DNA of 61,643 nucleotides, taken from assembly GCF_016401385.1 (NCBI RefSeq), contig NZ_JAEACF010000004.1, forward strand, positions 1 through 61,643. The letters run 5' to 3'. Origin of the DNA: Fictibacillus halophilus (GTDB taxonomy: Bacteria; Bacillota; Bacilli; Bacillales; Fictibacillaceae). Below the pieces are notes generated by a model. The model saw only the letters and a program-made list of their open reading frames with translations, made no database searches and had not been told where the DNA came from. A program made the position numbers and the translations under genes. Below are positions 54,496 through 61,643 of the stretch, one piece after another (the first letter of the stretch is position 1; each line of letters begins with the position of its first letter).

Positions 54496-54544
54496 TTGTT
54501 TAATGGTTAGGGGGCAAAGGACTTGCCTCGTATAGAAGCAACTC

Positions 54545-54576
54545 TGATTGCTAGGTGAACAAAAGTAACAAAAATA
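54545..54576. repeat. 32-bp direct repeat, copy 1
   Basis: The sequence beginning tgattgctaggtgaac and ending aaaaata is exactly repeated at 56206-56237, in the same orientation. The flanks differ. Both copies sit in debris immediately before an LRN-type gene block. Confidence 0.85.
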
Positions 54577-54698
54577 AGAAGCATTAAAATATGATGAACT
54601 TATGCCAGAAGATAAGCGAAAGCTAAAGCAAAAAGCCCAGATAAAGAATTAAAAGGGTGATCTGATTATCCAATTGAATTTTAAAAGAGGTGCTGCAT

Positions 54699-54767
54699 AT
54701 GTCCAAAAAAGAAAAACGTTGGGGCAAAAAAACCAGTAAAAACAATGAAAAACAGGTAAAGGTGTAA
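54699..54767 (+). pseudogene. Internally deleted two-helix gene remnant
   Basis: A 22-codon frame starts MSKKEKRWGKK, like the MSKSEKKWRR start of the 46582 protein, and ends NNEKQVKV-stop, like its REKEQNV end. The two membrane helices are missing. A ribosome site (gaggtgc) is kept. Confidence 0.6.
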
Positions 54768-54850
54768 TCAGTGCAAGAAAGTAGGAAAAGAGTTGGCAAA
54801 GGGTGCTAGTCTTATAAAAGGTATATTCAGTTGAATTCATAGGAGGAAAA

Positions 54851-55657
54851 ATGATTACTTCAGAAAAATTACCTACAGAAATTTTGGATAAAATTGCAAA
54901 ATATAAAAAACACAAAGAAAAAACACACGTTTTTCCATCTGTTATATCAATAAATAATATTAATTATTATTATATAAAATATGCACCTTCGAGGGAACAA
55001 CTTATTATCAGAGAAGATGGAACCATCCTTCCAGTTTCTAAAATTAAAAGCGTTTTTCAATATGCTCTTGTATACAATACTTCATTTGAGAATATTACAA
55101 ATTTCGGTTTGAAATGGGTTGAGAGTGGTACTCTAAAACGATATGAAAAACTTTGTAATATTTTAGAAGATTTATACAACGTAATTAAAGAACAAGCACC
55201 AAGTAATATTTTGGACAGTCTTAAAAGATTCAGAGAGTGTTCAGAAATAATAATTCAGGAACAACATAATATAAACAAAAGTGTAGGACAAGGTTTTGAT
55301 TTGGCAAATAAAACAAATAATCTGGAAATTGTAACAATACAGGACTGCAAAGAAATGAGGAAATTCAACGAAAGCATGGTGCGTGCTGCATTTAGACAAA
55401 ATGAAATTCAACTGGAAACTGAAGATGAAAGGAAAGTCATATATAAATATGTTTCAAGAAATAAGTTTTCTTATGGTTTTAAACTCCTTCCAATTTTAAT
55501 TCAGCTTGCACCCTATCATAAAAATATGAGAACTAGTGCAACAATTGGTTCTGAAGAAATGGAAGATATTAAAAGGCTGATATCTAAAGATTTAAATATT
55601 GAAGAAAATCCAGAAGCATTGGCTGCAGTAAAATTATTAAGAAATCCAATAAAATAG
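54851..55657 (+). CDS. LRN-family protein 6 (type B)
   Basis: A 268-residue soluble protein, close to type B members: HVFPSVISINNINYYYIKYA, REDGTILPVSKIKSVFQYAL, ALVYNTSFENITNFGLKWVE, KTNNLEIVTIQDCKEMRKFN, MVRAAFRQNEIQLE, and the end VKLLRNPIK. AGGAGG precedes ATG 54851. It shares long identical stretches with the truncated type B gene at 53292 (for example NTSFENIT and VESGTL). Confidence 0.78.
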   Translation: MITSEKLPTEILDKIAKYKKHKEKTHVFPSVISINNINYYYIKYAPSREQLIIREDGTILPVSKIKSVFQYALVYNTSFENITNFGLKWVESGTLKRYEKLCNILEDLYNVIKEQAPSNILDSLKRFRECSEIIIQEQHNINKSVGQGFDLANKTNNLEIVTIQDCKEMRKFNESMVRAAFRQNEIQLETEDERKVIYKYVSRNKFSYGFKLLPILIQLAPYHKNMRTSATIGSEEMEDIKRLISKDLNIEENPEALAAVKLLRNPIK

Positions 55658-55676
55658 TTAATTTAGGGTGACTACA

Positions 55677-55897
55677 ATGATACGTGCTTTTCGTAACGGG
55701 ATAACAATTTATAGAAAGGAATTCAGTAAAAACTTACCTATAAGTTTTACAACTACTATACCAATCCAAATTATTTTTTTATTGGTATCAAATTTTTCAG
55801 CAACTCCCTTTGTGTAATTAGGAATACCATTATGGGAATCAATTATTCAAATATTTTTTATTATAGCATCGTTTTCATTAATTCAAGTTCCATATGT
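55677..55897 (+). pseudogene. Remnant of the six-helix membrane protein gene
   Basis: From ATG 55677: MIRAFRNGITIYRKEFSKNL then PISFTTTIPIQIIFLLVSNF, matching the start of the intact gene at 44758 (MNPIKEGFRFYTKNVEYLLL). A TAA follows codon 43; the same frame continues hydrophobic (GIPLWESIIQIFFIIASFSL). The rest of the gene is absent. Confidence 0.65.
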
Positions 55898-55899
55898 CG

Positions 55900-56040
55900 T
55901 TATTTATCTTATTCTATGGACTAGGATTTCCGTTCTCATTAATTTTATACTTTACTGGTAAAGATACATTTCCTTATGCATTATTAACATTTGCTGTTTT
56001 TTTACCTACAATTAGATACGAAGAACGCATTTCAATATAA
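55900..56040 (+). pseudogene. Remnant of a two-helix gene fused to transglutaminase-gene sequence
   Basis: In this frame LFILFYGLGFPFSLILYFTG and FPYALLTFAVFLPTIRYEER match the two helices of the 50474 protein (LFIVFYGAIGPISFYLF, GLVPIAVALPSVRRNH). The N-terminal codons are missing, and the 3' end runs into the copied transglutaminase segment at 56016. Confidence 0.65.
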
Positions 56041-56206
56041 TTTAAAGTTAAAAAATCCCATTAATGGTTATATGGAAAGAGACGGGTCTTTTGATCTAGA
56101 GGGTGACGTTGCTGATCCTAGTGTAAAGCAGCTTATGGTTGAGCTTAAGAAAGAAAGTGAATCTACCAAAATGATGATCCCTGTTAAGAATGGTAGGTTC
56201 GCACAT
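56016..56206 (+). pseudogene. Internal fragment of the transglutaminase lipoprotein gene
   Basis: About 190 bp matching 51235-51425 of the intact gene: KNAFQYNLKLKNPINGYMER, DGSFDLEGDVADPSVKQLMV, ELKKESESTKMMIPVKNGRF, with only scattered changes. No signal peptide or catalytic domain. The 32-bp repeat follows at its 3' edge. Confidence 0.85.
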
Positions 56207-56237
56207 GATTGCTAGGTGAACAAAAGTAACAAAAATA
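56206..56237. repeat. 32-bp direct repeat, copy 2
   Basis: Identical to 54545-54576. The 1661-bp distance between copies covers the type B gene 54851 and the remnants up to the transglutaminase fragment, so this whole piece could be one duplicated or deletable unit. Confidence 0.85.
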
Positions 56238-56283
56238 CCTACGAATTCGCCAAAGACCCTTTAAAATCTTTAGGAGATGAATT

Positions 56284-57108
56284 ATGTCATTAGAAGCAAA
56301 TTTTAAACAGTATAAACGCTTCCTAGAAAAAATAGATATAGCAAAGTATACAGTTATTTGTAATGACTCTCGTTTTCGCGTAGCGGCTTATAACAAATTA
56401 GGTAGTACAAAAGGTTATTTAGTTTTACGTGAGGATGGAGATGTCGCCTCCAGGGATGAAGCAATTCCTCCGTATAGAATATTTATTGCATTTAACTCTT
56501 ATATGTTTGGTCTTTATGAACAAGGACAAGCAGAAAGTAATAAACCGACAGCGATTTTTAAAGATACGATAAATCTTTTAAATGAAATTAAACCGTTTGT
56601 TACAACAAGTAAAGATGACATTGAGACTGCTATTAAAAATATTCAAGAATTAGATAATGGTTATAAAAGAATTAAAGAAATACTGCCAGAAGCGATGAAA
56701 ATCTTTAATGAAATGATGAAAGAAGGCATCTTAGATCAAACTGTGTTAGAAAATATATCATCACTCATGGAAGAATTCACTTGTCTTCAGTATAAGCATC
56801 TATATATTCAGATAAGGGCGAAAGACCAATTCGTTAGCATTTCCACAGAACTTAGTACAGTTTTGAAGACTTTAAGTGGTAATGAAAGAAAAACAGCAGC
56901 AAAAGCGGAAGATGTATTCAAATTCTTAACGGAAGACAAATATCAATCGGGATTAAGAAAAAGTTTAATAGATTTTGAAAAAGATCCTCAAGGTCATCAA
57001 ATTCCTTTTTTCGAGCATTCTAATTGGCAAGAAGCATTAGACCGAAATACGGATGACAAAAATGATATTTTGTTCGAAAAAACATTATTGTCACAACTTA
57101 GAAATTAA
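56284..57108 (+). CDS. LRN-family protein 7 (type A)
   Basis: A 274-residue soluble protein: YTVICNDSRFRVAAYNKLGS, TKGYLVLREDGDVASRDEAI, FNSYMFGLYEQGQAESNKPT in the N-terminal module; GYKRIKEILPEAMKIFNEMM, EEFTCLQYKHLYIQI and AEDVFKFLTEDKYQSGLRKS in the helical part; ends LLSQLRN. aggaga lies a few bases before ATG 56284. Confidence 0.77.
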   Translation: MSLEANFKQYKRFLEKIDIAKYTVICNDSRFRVAAYNKLGSTKGYLVLREDGDVASRDEAIPPYRIFIAFNSYMFGLYEQGQAESNKPTAIFKDTINLLNEIKPFVTTSKDDIETAIKNIQELDNGYKRIKEILPEAMKIFNEMMKEGILDQTVLENISSLMEEFTCLQYKHLYIQIRAKDQFVSISTELSTVLKTLSGNERKTAAKAEDVFKFLTEDKYQSGLRKSLIDFEKDPQGHQIPFFEHSNWQEALDRNTDDKNDILFEKTLLSQLRN

Positions 57109-57144
57109 TTAAGAACTAGAAAGAGTTAAAAAAAGGAGCTTACA

Positions 57145-57180
57145 AATGAATAATTCTAAAAAAGGTATCCCTATGGGTTA
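57145..57180 (+). other. Possible leader mini-ORF (11 codons)
   Basis: A strong aaaaggagc is followed by ATG 57145, encoding MNNSKKGIPMG and a stop 7 bp before the next LRN gene, which itself lacks a good ribosome site. It may be a translational leader for that gene or a remnant of another gene's start. Confidence 0.4.
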
Positions 57181-57187
57181 AAAGATT

Positions 57188-58009
57188 ATGTTAATAACAA
57201 ACATTAAACTACACAAAAAAATGTTTGAGAAATATGACACTCCAAAGTATAGCGTTATTTTAGAAGGTGAGCGTTATACGGTTGCCGGTTATTATTTGTT
57301 GGGGTTAACTCGAGGATATTTGCTTTTGGATGAAAGTGGTGAAGTGTGTTCTCGTGAAAAAGCACTAGTACCCTTTAAAATGTTTATCCAAGTAAACTCT
57401 TACGTAAACGGTTTCTATAGAGAGGGTCGTGCAGAAATTCAAAAACCCTTACATGCTTTTCAAGATACAATTGAACTCGCAAACGAAGTAGATCAATATC
57501 TTTCTAAATCAAAAGAAGAACTTATAAAAGTAAAAGAAATGATTAATGAGTTAGATCAAGGGTTTAAAAGATTAAAAGAAGTGTATAAAGAAGCTGACAA
57601 TACTTTTATTGAAATTAACAAAAATGAAGAGTTAACCCAACAAGGTGTTAGTAAGATAGTTGAATTAAAAAATGAATTTACTGTTCTTCAGTATAAGCAT
57701 TTGAACATTCAACTAATGTTTAAGGCTTTATTTCAACCGGTTTTAACGGAATTAAGAATTATTATTGACACATTAAGTAGAAGAGAAAAGAAGAATGTTA
57801 CCAAAGCTTATGATGTGTTTAGCTTCTTGACCAGTGAGAAATTTCAAAACGGATTAAAAAATAGTCTGAAAAGTTTTGAGACAAATGGTAATGGAAAGCA
57901 AATTAACTTTTATTCTATGCCAAATTGGGAACGTGAACTAATTACAAAAGGGATTGCTCGGAGTGAGGAACAATTTAAAAATGAATTGCTACCAATGCTT
58001 AGGAATTAG
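57188..58009 (+). CDS. LRN-family protein 8 (type A)
   Basis: A 273-residue soluble protein: YSVILEGERYTVAGYYLLGL, TRGYLLLDESGEVCSREKAL, PFKMFIQVNSYVNGFYREGR; helical part with GFKRLKEVYKEADNTFIEI, NEFTVLQYKHLNIQLMF, AYDVFSFLTSEKFQNGLKNS; SMPNWERELI and final LLPMLRN. ATG 57188 has no good ribosome site of its own; translation may depend on the 11-codon mini-ORF just upstream. Confidence 0.77.
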   Translation: MLITNIKLHKKMFEKYDTPKYSVILEGERYTVAGYYLLGLTRGYLLLDESGEVCSREKALVPFKMFIQVNSYVNGFYREGRAEIQKPLHAFQDTIELANEVDQYLSKSKEELIKVKEMINELDQGFKRLKEVYKEADNTFIEINKNEELTQQGVSKIVELKNEFTVLQYKHLNIQLMFKALFQPVLTELRIIIDTLSRREKKNVTKAYDVFSFLTSEKFQNGLKNSLKSFETNGNGKQINFYSMPNWERELITKGIARSEEQFKNELLPMLRN

Positions 58010-58019
58010 AGTAATTCAA

Positions 58020-58230
58020 TATATCCCATGCACACATTACGAAGTAGACTCTATAAATCTCTTGATTTCGTTGTTACTCTATATAAAGTGGCTTACTATA
58101 AGCACGGATTTATAAGGGGTTACCTACTTCTATACGATAATTGAATAGTAATTTTTTTATTCAACTAAATTTTTATATGTAAGGGTTTTATACCCATGGT
58201 CTTGCAAAAAAAGGTATAAGAGAAACTACT
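58020..58230 (+). pseudogene. Decayed type A LRN gene (N-terminal part)
   Basis: Broken translation LDFVVTLYKVAYYKHGFIRG, YLLLYDN-stop, then FIQLNFYM-stop-GFYTHGLAK. These line up with LRN protein 3 at 49539 (FDFVVN...FRVAYYKLGFIKGYLVLYEN, FIQLNSFMHGFYTHGLAE). About 65 codons are represented with deletions; the helical part is gone. Confidence 0.78.
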
Positions 58231-58251
58231 AAGAAAGGAATTTATTAATAA

Positions 58252-59598
58252 ATGAACAAATCTAGTAATTTATTTGTTGTCATTTTTATCGTTCTACTTC
58301 TTCTTTTAACCGCATGCTCAACCGAAAAAACAGCATCGGATACGGATGAAAAGAAAAAAGAACCTAAAAAAGAGACGGTTGAAAAAGCACCTACTGATCC
58401 TGAAGAGATGGTGAAACAGGGTTCAGGAAAGTATAACGAAAAGGTAAAAGATCTTGAAGGTGATGCTCTTGATCAAGAGATTAACAAAATCACAAAGAAC
58501 TATCCTAAAGGTATGAAGGCTGAGGAAGCCTTTAACCGAATTGTTGCTGGGTTCGCTGCTAATCATCAGCCGGGGTTTCAGGAGTTAGAGGACTTTGACA
58601 TTTCGTTTGAAGAAGTAGAGGCGTATGAAAAGTATAAAGAAGAAAGTGAAAACGGAGAGGAAAAGAAGGAAGGTCCTCTTAATGTGGCCATTCTTCTAGA
58701 TGCAAGCGGTAGTATGGCAGGAAAGGTTTCGGGAACGGATAAGATGACGGCGGCGAAAGAAGCGTTGAAGAAGTTTGCAGGTGGATTGCCTGAGGACGCG
58801 AACGTCATGCTGCGAGTCTATGGACATAAAGGAAGCAACGATGATAAAGACAAGAAGGTTTCTTGTGAAAGTACGGAAGTTATGTACCCTTTAGGCGCAT
58901 ATAATGAAGGAACTTTCCAACAATCTCTCTCTAAATTCAAGCCAACCGGTTGGACACCGCTCGCAGCTTCTATTGAAGCAGCTGAAAAGGACCTTCAAGG
59001 GAAAGAAGGAAATAACGTCATTTACATCGTGAGTGATGGAATAGAGACATGTGACGGAAATCCTGTAGAAGCGGCGAAAAAGTTACACGAGTCGAACATC
59101 AAGGCAGAAGTCAACATCATAGGATTTGATGTAGATAACGAAGGTCAGCAAAAGCTAAAAGCAGTAGCAGAAGCGGGTGGAGGCGAATTCCAATCGGTTT
59201 CCTCTCAAAAAGAATTGTTTGATGAAGTCGATTCTAACTGGTCGAAGGCGATGCACAATACACGAATTAATTGGGATTCTTCTATGGATATTACTGATAT
59301 CAACTGGAGTAGTTCTAACAAGTTTATGGACCTCGGCAAAATTTACACAGATACAGTCATTGATAGCATAAGAGATGAGCAGTCTCTATTCCAGGACATA
59401 AAGATGAATTTAAGAAGTCAGGAAAAACTTACAGATGAAGAAATAAATAAGTTAGATGAACTGATACGGGAAAGAAATGAAAAGCTCATGGAATATGCAA
59501 AAGAAAAACACGAGATTAAGAAGGAAGCTCTAACAGTAGAAAGAGATCGTGTTGTAAAGCTGATTCAAGATTATGCGGAGGAAGCTAGAACCCAATAG
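58252..59598 (+). CDS. VWA-domain lipoprotein 3
   Basis: A 448-residue lipoprotein: lipobox LTAC (Cys about 22), Lys/Glu-rich linker, VWA domain with DASGS near residue 149, GWTP near 233 and VSDG near 260. It shares LRVYGHKGS and the overall plan with VWA 1 and 2 but is more diverged, and its base use is closer to the core genome. The C-terminal ~110 residues form a charged helix. It has similarity to YwmD/YwmC of B. subtilis. aagaaagg precedes ATG 58252. Confidence 0.87.
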   Translation: MNKSSNLFVVIFIVLLLLLTACSTEKTASDTDEKKKEPKKETVEKAPTDPEEMVKQGSGKYNEKVKDLEGDALDQEINKITKNYPKGMKAEEAFNRIVAGFAANHQPGFQELEDFDISFEEVEAYEKYKEESENGEEKKEGPLNVAILLDASGSMAGKVSGTDKMTAAKEALKKFAGGLPEDANVMLRVYGHKGSNDDKDKKVSCESTEVMYPLGAYNEGTFQQSLSKFKPTGWTPLAASIEAAEKDLQGKEGNNVIYIVSDGIETCDGNPVEAAKKLHESNIKAEVNIIGFDVDNEGQQKLKAVAEAGGGEFQSVSSQKELFDEVDSNWSKAMHNTRINWDSSMDITDINWSSSNKFMDLGKIYTDTVIDSIRDEQSLFQDIKMNLRSQEKLTDEEINKLDELIRERNEKLMEYAKEKHEIKKEALTVERDRVVKLIQDYAEEARTQ

Positions 59599-59610
59599 TA
59601 AAGTTTAGGT

Positions 59611-59645
59611 GAAAAGCCCGGTATTTCTATCGGGCCTTTTATTAT
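59611..59645 (+). terminator. Terminator after VWA lipoprotein 3
   Basis: Stem aaagcccggtat / atcgggccttt with short loop and T-rich end. It lies inside what would be the extended 5' part of the next open frame, supporting the later start at 59702. Confidence 0.85.
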
Positions 59646-59701
59646 GTTTAACAACCACACAAATAGAGAAAAATGAAGAGAGAGAAAGGCGGGACTCATA
59701 C

Positions 59702-61135
59702 ATGAGCTATGAAGATTTAGCATTGCATACAGATAAGTATCAGATTAATATGATGTACGCTCATTGGAAAAATGGAACGCACAACAACATTCGCGTATTT
59801 GAAGCATTTTTCCGAAAAAATCCGTTTAAAAGCGGCTATGCGGTGTTCGCAGGACTTGAGCGAATCATTCGCTATTTGGAACACCTTCATTTTACTGAGG
59901 AAGATATCGACTACTTAAGAACACAAGAAGAACAATATGAAGAAGGTTTTTTGGAAGAGTTAAAAAAATTCAACTTTACAGGAGAGTTATTCTCAGTAAA
60001 GGAGGGGACGGTTGTTTTTCCTAACGAACCGTTAATCCGCATTAAGTGCCGTGTGTTTGAAGCACATCTTTTAGAGACAGCACTTCTAAATTTCATGAAT
60101 TATCAAACGCTAATTGCAACGAAAGCAGCCCGTATTCGCTATGTCACTCCTGATGATCAGTTGATGGAGTTTGGAACGCGTCGCGCTCAGGAAGCTGATG
60201 CCGCCATTTGGGGTGCACGTGCCGCATACATTGCAGGCTTTGATGCCACATCAAACATGCGCGCCGGAAAACTTTTCGGTATTCCGACAAAAGGAACGCA
60301 CGCACACGCGTGGGTTCAAGATCACGAAACAGAAGAAGAAGCGTTCCAACGGTTTGCAGAAGCTCTACCTGATCAAAGCGTTTTACTGGTTGATACGTAC
60401 AATACGTTAAAAAGCGGAGTACCGAACGCGATAAAAGTTGGCTTAAAGATGAAGGAAGCGGGTAAATCTCTCAAAGGTATCCGGTTGGATAGCGGTGATT
60501 TAGCTTACCTTTCCATTCAAGCACGTAAAATGTTAGATGAAGCAGGCCTTACAGATGTAGTAATCGTAGCAAGTAATGACCTAGATGACGACGTAATAAC
60601 AGACTTAAAGGCGCAAGGTGCTAAAATTACCTCCTGGGGAATTGGTACGCAACTTATTACGGCATCTGATCAACCTGCACTCGGAGGAGTTTATAAGGTT
60701 GTTGCTAAATATGAGGACGGAGAATTTGTACCTACGATTAAAATTTCATCTAATGTAGAGAAAATTACAACACCTGGATATAAAAAGGTCTACCGCATAA
60801 TCAATGCAAAAGGAAAAGCGGAAGCGGATTACATTGCGATGGATGATGAAGTACTTCCTGAAAAAGATTTAAAACTATTCGATCCGGTGCACACATACAA
60901 AAGCAAAGTGGTTTCTTCTTTTACTGCTGAAGAATTGCTACAGCCTGTATATATAGAAGGAAAGCTTGTATATGACCTTCCGAATTTAGAGGAAATCCGG
61001 CGCTATCATCAAGAACAGCTTGGTCTTTTCTGGCCCCAGCACTTAAGAAGGCTAAACCCACAAGAGTATTTTGTCGATCTATCCGTTCAAGTATGGAAGA
61101 CGAAAAACGATCTTTTAGAGAAGTATTCTTTATAG
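59702..61135 (+). CDS. pncB: Nicotinate phosphoribosyltransferase
   Basis: A 477-residue enzyme of the NAD salvage pathway, making nicotinate mononucleotide from nicotinate and PRPP with ATP. Family blocks: HTDKYQINMMYAHW at the N-terminus, MEFGTRRAQEADAAIWGARA near 160, FGIPTKGTHAHAWVQ near 198, VDTYNT near 232, RLDSGDL near 260, and ASNDLDDDVI near 290. ATG 59702 is chosen: the longer frame from 59609 would translate through the terminator. Ends with its own terminator. Confidence 0.95.
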   Translation: MSYEDLALHTDKYQINMMYAHWKNGTHNNIRVFEAFFRKNPFKSGYAVFAGLERIIRYLEHLHFTEEDIDYLRTQEEQYEEGFLEELKKFNFTGELFSVKEGTVVFPNEPLIRIKCRVFEAHLLETALLNFMNYQTLIATKAARIRYVTPDDQLMEFGTRRAQEADAAIWGARAAYIAGFDATSNMRAGKLFGIPTKGTHAHAWVQDHETEEEAFQRFAEALPDQSVLLVDTYNTLKSGVPNAIKVGLKMKEAGKSLKGIRLDSGDLAYLSIQARKMLDEAGLTDVVIVASNDLDDDVITDLKAQGAKITSWGIGTQLITASDQPALGGVYKVVAKYEDGEFVPTIKISSNVEKITTPGYKKVYRIINAKGKAEADYIAMDDEVLPEKDLKLFDPVHTYKSKVVSSFTAEELLQPVYIEGKLVYDLPNLEEIRRYHQEQLGLFWPQHLRRLNPQEYFVDLSVQVWKTKNDLLEKYSL

Positions 61136-61138
61136 AAA

Positions 61139-61175
61139 GCAAACCTCTTTTCGACACGAAAAGAGGTTTTTTAAT
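61139..61175 (+). terminator. Terminator after pncB
   Basis: Stem aaacctcttttcg / cgaaaagaggttt with a short loop and T run. Confidence 0.9.
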
Positions 61176-61193
61176 AAAATCTTTAAAAAAGCG

Positions 61194-61222
61194 TTGACGG
61201 GCGTCCGTATCGCTGATATAGT
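61194..61222 (+). promoter_or_regulatory. rRNA operon promoter P1
   Basis: TTGACG (61194-61199), 17 bp, TATAGT (61217-61222). About 220 bp before mature 16S; paired with a second promoter downstream, the usual tandem rrn arrangement. Confidence 0.85.
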
Positions 61223-61287
61223 AATAAACGTTGTTGCTTTTCTTACATAACGTTCGACAAAAACAAACATAAACTTTTAAAAAGTTG

Positions 61288-61316
61288 TTGCTTCGAAAGA
61301 AGATATGTGGTAAGAT
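61288..61316 (+). promoter_or_regulatory. rRNA operon promoter P2
   Basis: TTGCTT (61288-61293), 17 bp, TAAGAT (61311-61316). The leader that follows contains ttgaaaactgaacaaa (61365-61380), a segment common in Bacillus rRNA leaders and likely involved in antitermination or processing. Confidence 0.75.
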
Positions 61317-61442
61317 AGTTTTTGTCGCTGCTTTAAGAGAGTGACGCGATAAAGAAAAAAGTTCTTTGAAAACTGAACAAAAGAAATAGGTAAGGAATTA
61401 AGAATTAATTCCGTCAGTTTTAAATCGAGCAAGACAAACACT

Positions 61443-61643
<201 letters not shown>

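Larger units (their letters stand above)
54496..54850 (+). other. Debris between LRN genes: 32-bp repeat and two gene remnants
   Basis: No intact gene. 54545-54576 is identical to 56206-56237. A frame ending at 54652 (KYDELMPEDKRKLKQ onward to AQIKN-stop) resembles the C-terminus of VWA lipoprotein 1. A two-helix gene remnant follows at 54699. A ribosome site AGGAGG serves the next LRN gene. Confidence 0.55.

Noticed and set aside
32728..59598. Prophage or integrative element
   Set aside because: No integrase, capsid, terminase, relaxase or attachment-site repeats are seen. The content is pilus assembly genes and their accessory families.
59609..59701. Extended N-terminus for nicotinate phosphoribosyltransferase
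   Set aside because: The extra 31 codons would include the terminator hairpin of the preceding gene and do not belong to the family's conserved N-terminus.

Overview
The window looks like chromosomal DNA of a spore-former-type Bacillaceae (Bacillus/Fictibacillus-like; genus is my inference). It runs from the 3' end of one rRNA operon (23S end, 5S) to the 5' end of a second one in the same orientation (promoters P1/P2, leader, 16S start). The order thiL-tsaE-tsaB-rimI-tsaD / ydiF / moaC-rex-tatA-tatC / ydiK-ydiL / groES-groEL and moxR-DUF58-transglutaminase-guaA-pbuG is the one I know from Bacillus subtilis, so most of the left 33 kb is core genome.

Regions. 1-4.0 kb: rrn end, an inserted transsulfuration-type gene and amino-acid permease, then tRNA-fMet and tRNA-Asp with their own promoter. 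4.0-8.1 kb: thiamine-phosphate kinase and the t6A genes. 8.1-8.4 kb: a dense DnaA-box cluster. 8.5-14.4 kb: ABC-F protein, MoaC, Rex, Tat translocase, two membrane genes, and a paired 21-bp iteron array. 14.5-16.7 kb: groESL with promoter and perfect CIRCE operator. 16.8-18.4 kb: a decayed locus with two DUF4176 genes (type VII secretion LXG-locus family), one intact as a lipoprotein. 18.6-24.1 kb: an S9 peptidase, DUF4317, an ECF S-component and a MerR/coiled-coil protein bracketed by three 17-bp palindromes. 24.5-32.6 kb: moxR/DUF58/transglutaminase, then guaA and pbuG, each behind its own guanine-type riboswitch.

32.7-59.6 kb is an accessory, visibly AT-richer block. It has a prepilin peptidase, three tandem two-helix paralogues, and a Tad (Flp) pilus operon (CpaB, TadZ, TadA, TadB, TadC, Flp-like pilin, TadE, TadG). 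Interleaved with the pilus genes are three von Willebrand A lipoproteins, a transglutaminase lipoprotein, a secreted protein with Trp-Asp heptads, small two-helix membrane proteins and a six-helix membrane protein. There is also a multi-copy family of about 270-residue soluble proteins that nearly all end in Leu-Arg-Asn (called here the LRN family; types A and B). At least six intact members, one hybrid/truncated pair and two dead copies are present, with scraps of the VWA, two-helix, six-helix and transglutaminase genes between them. This block is the best candidate for an undescribed system: a Tad pilus with a duplicating, recombining set of accessory proteins.

59.7-61.6 kb: nicotinate phosphoribosyltransferase and the next rrn operon. 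Non-coding elements of note are three copies of a ~135-bp palindromic dispersed repeat (one split by a 125-bp second element with a 6-bp duplication), a second 21-bp-period array near the left end, and many intrinsic terminators.
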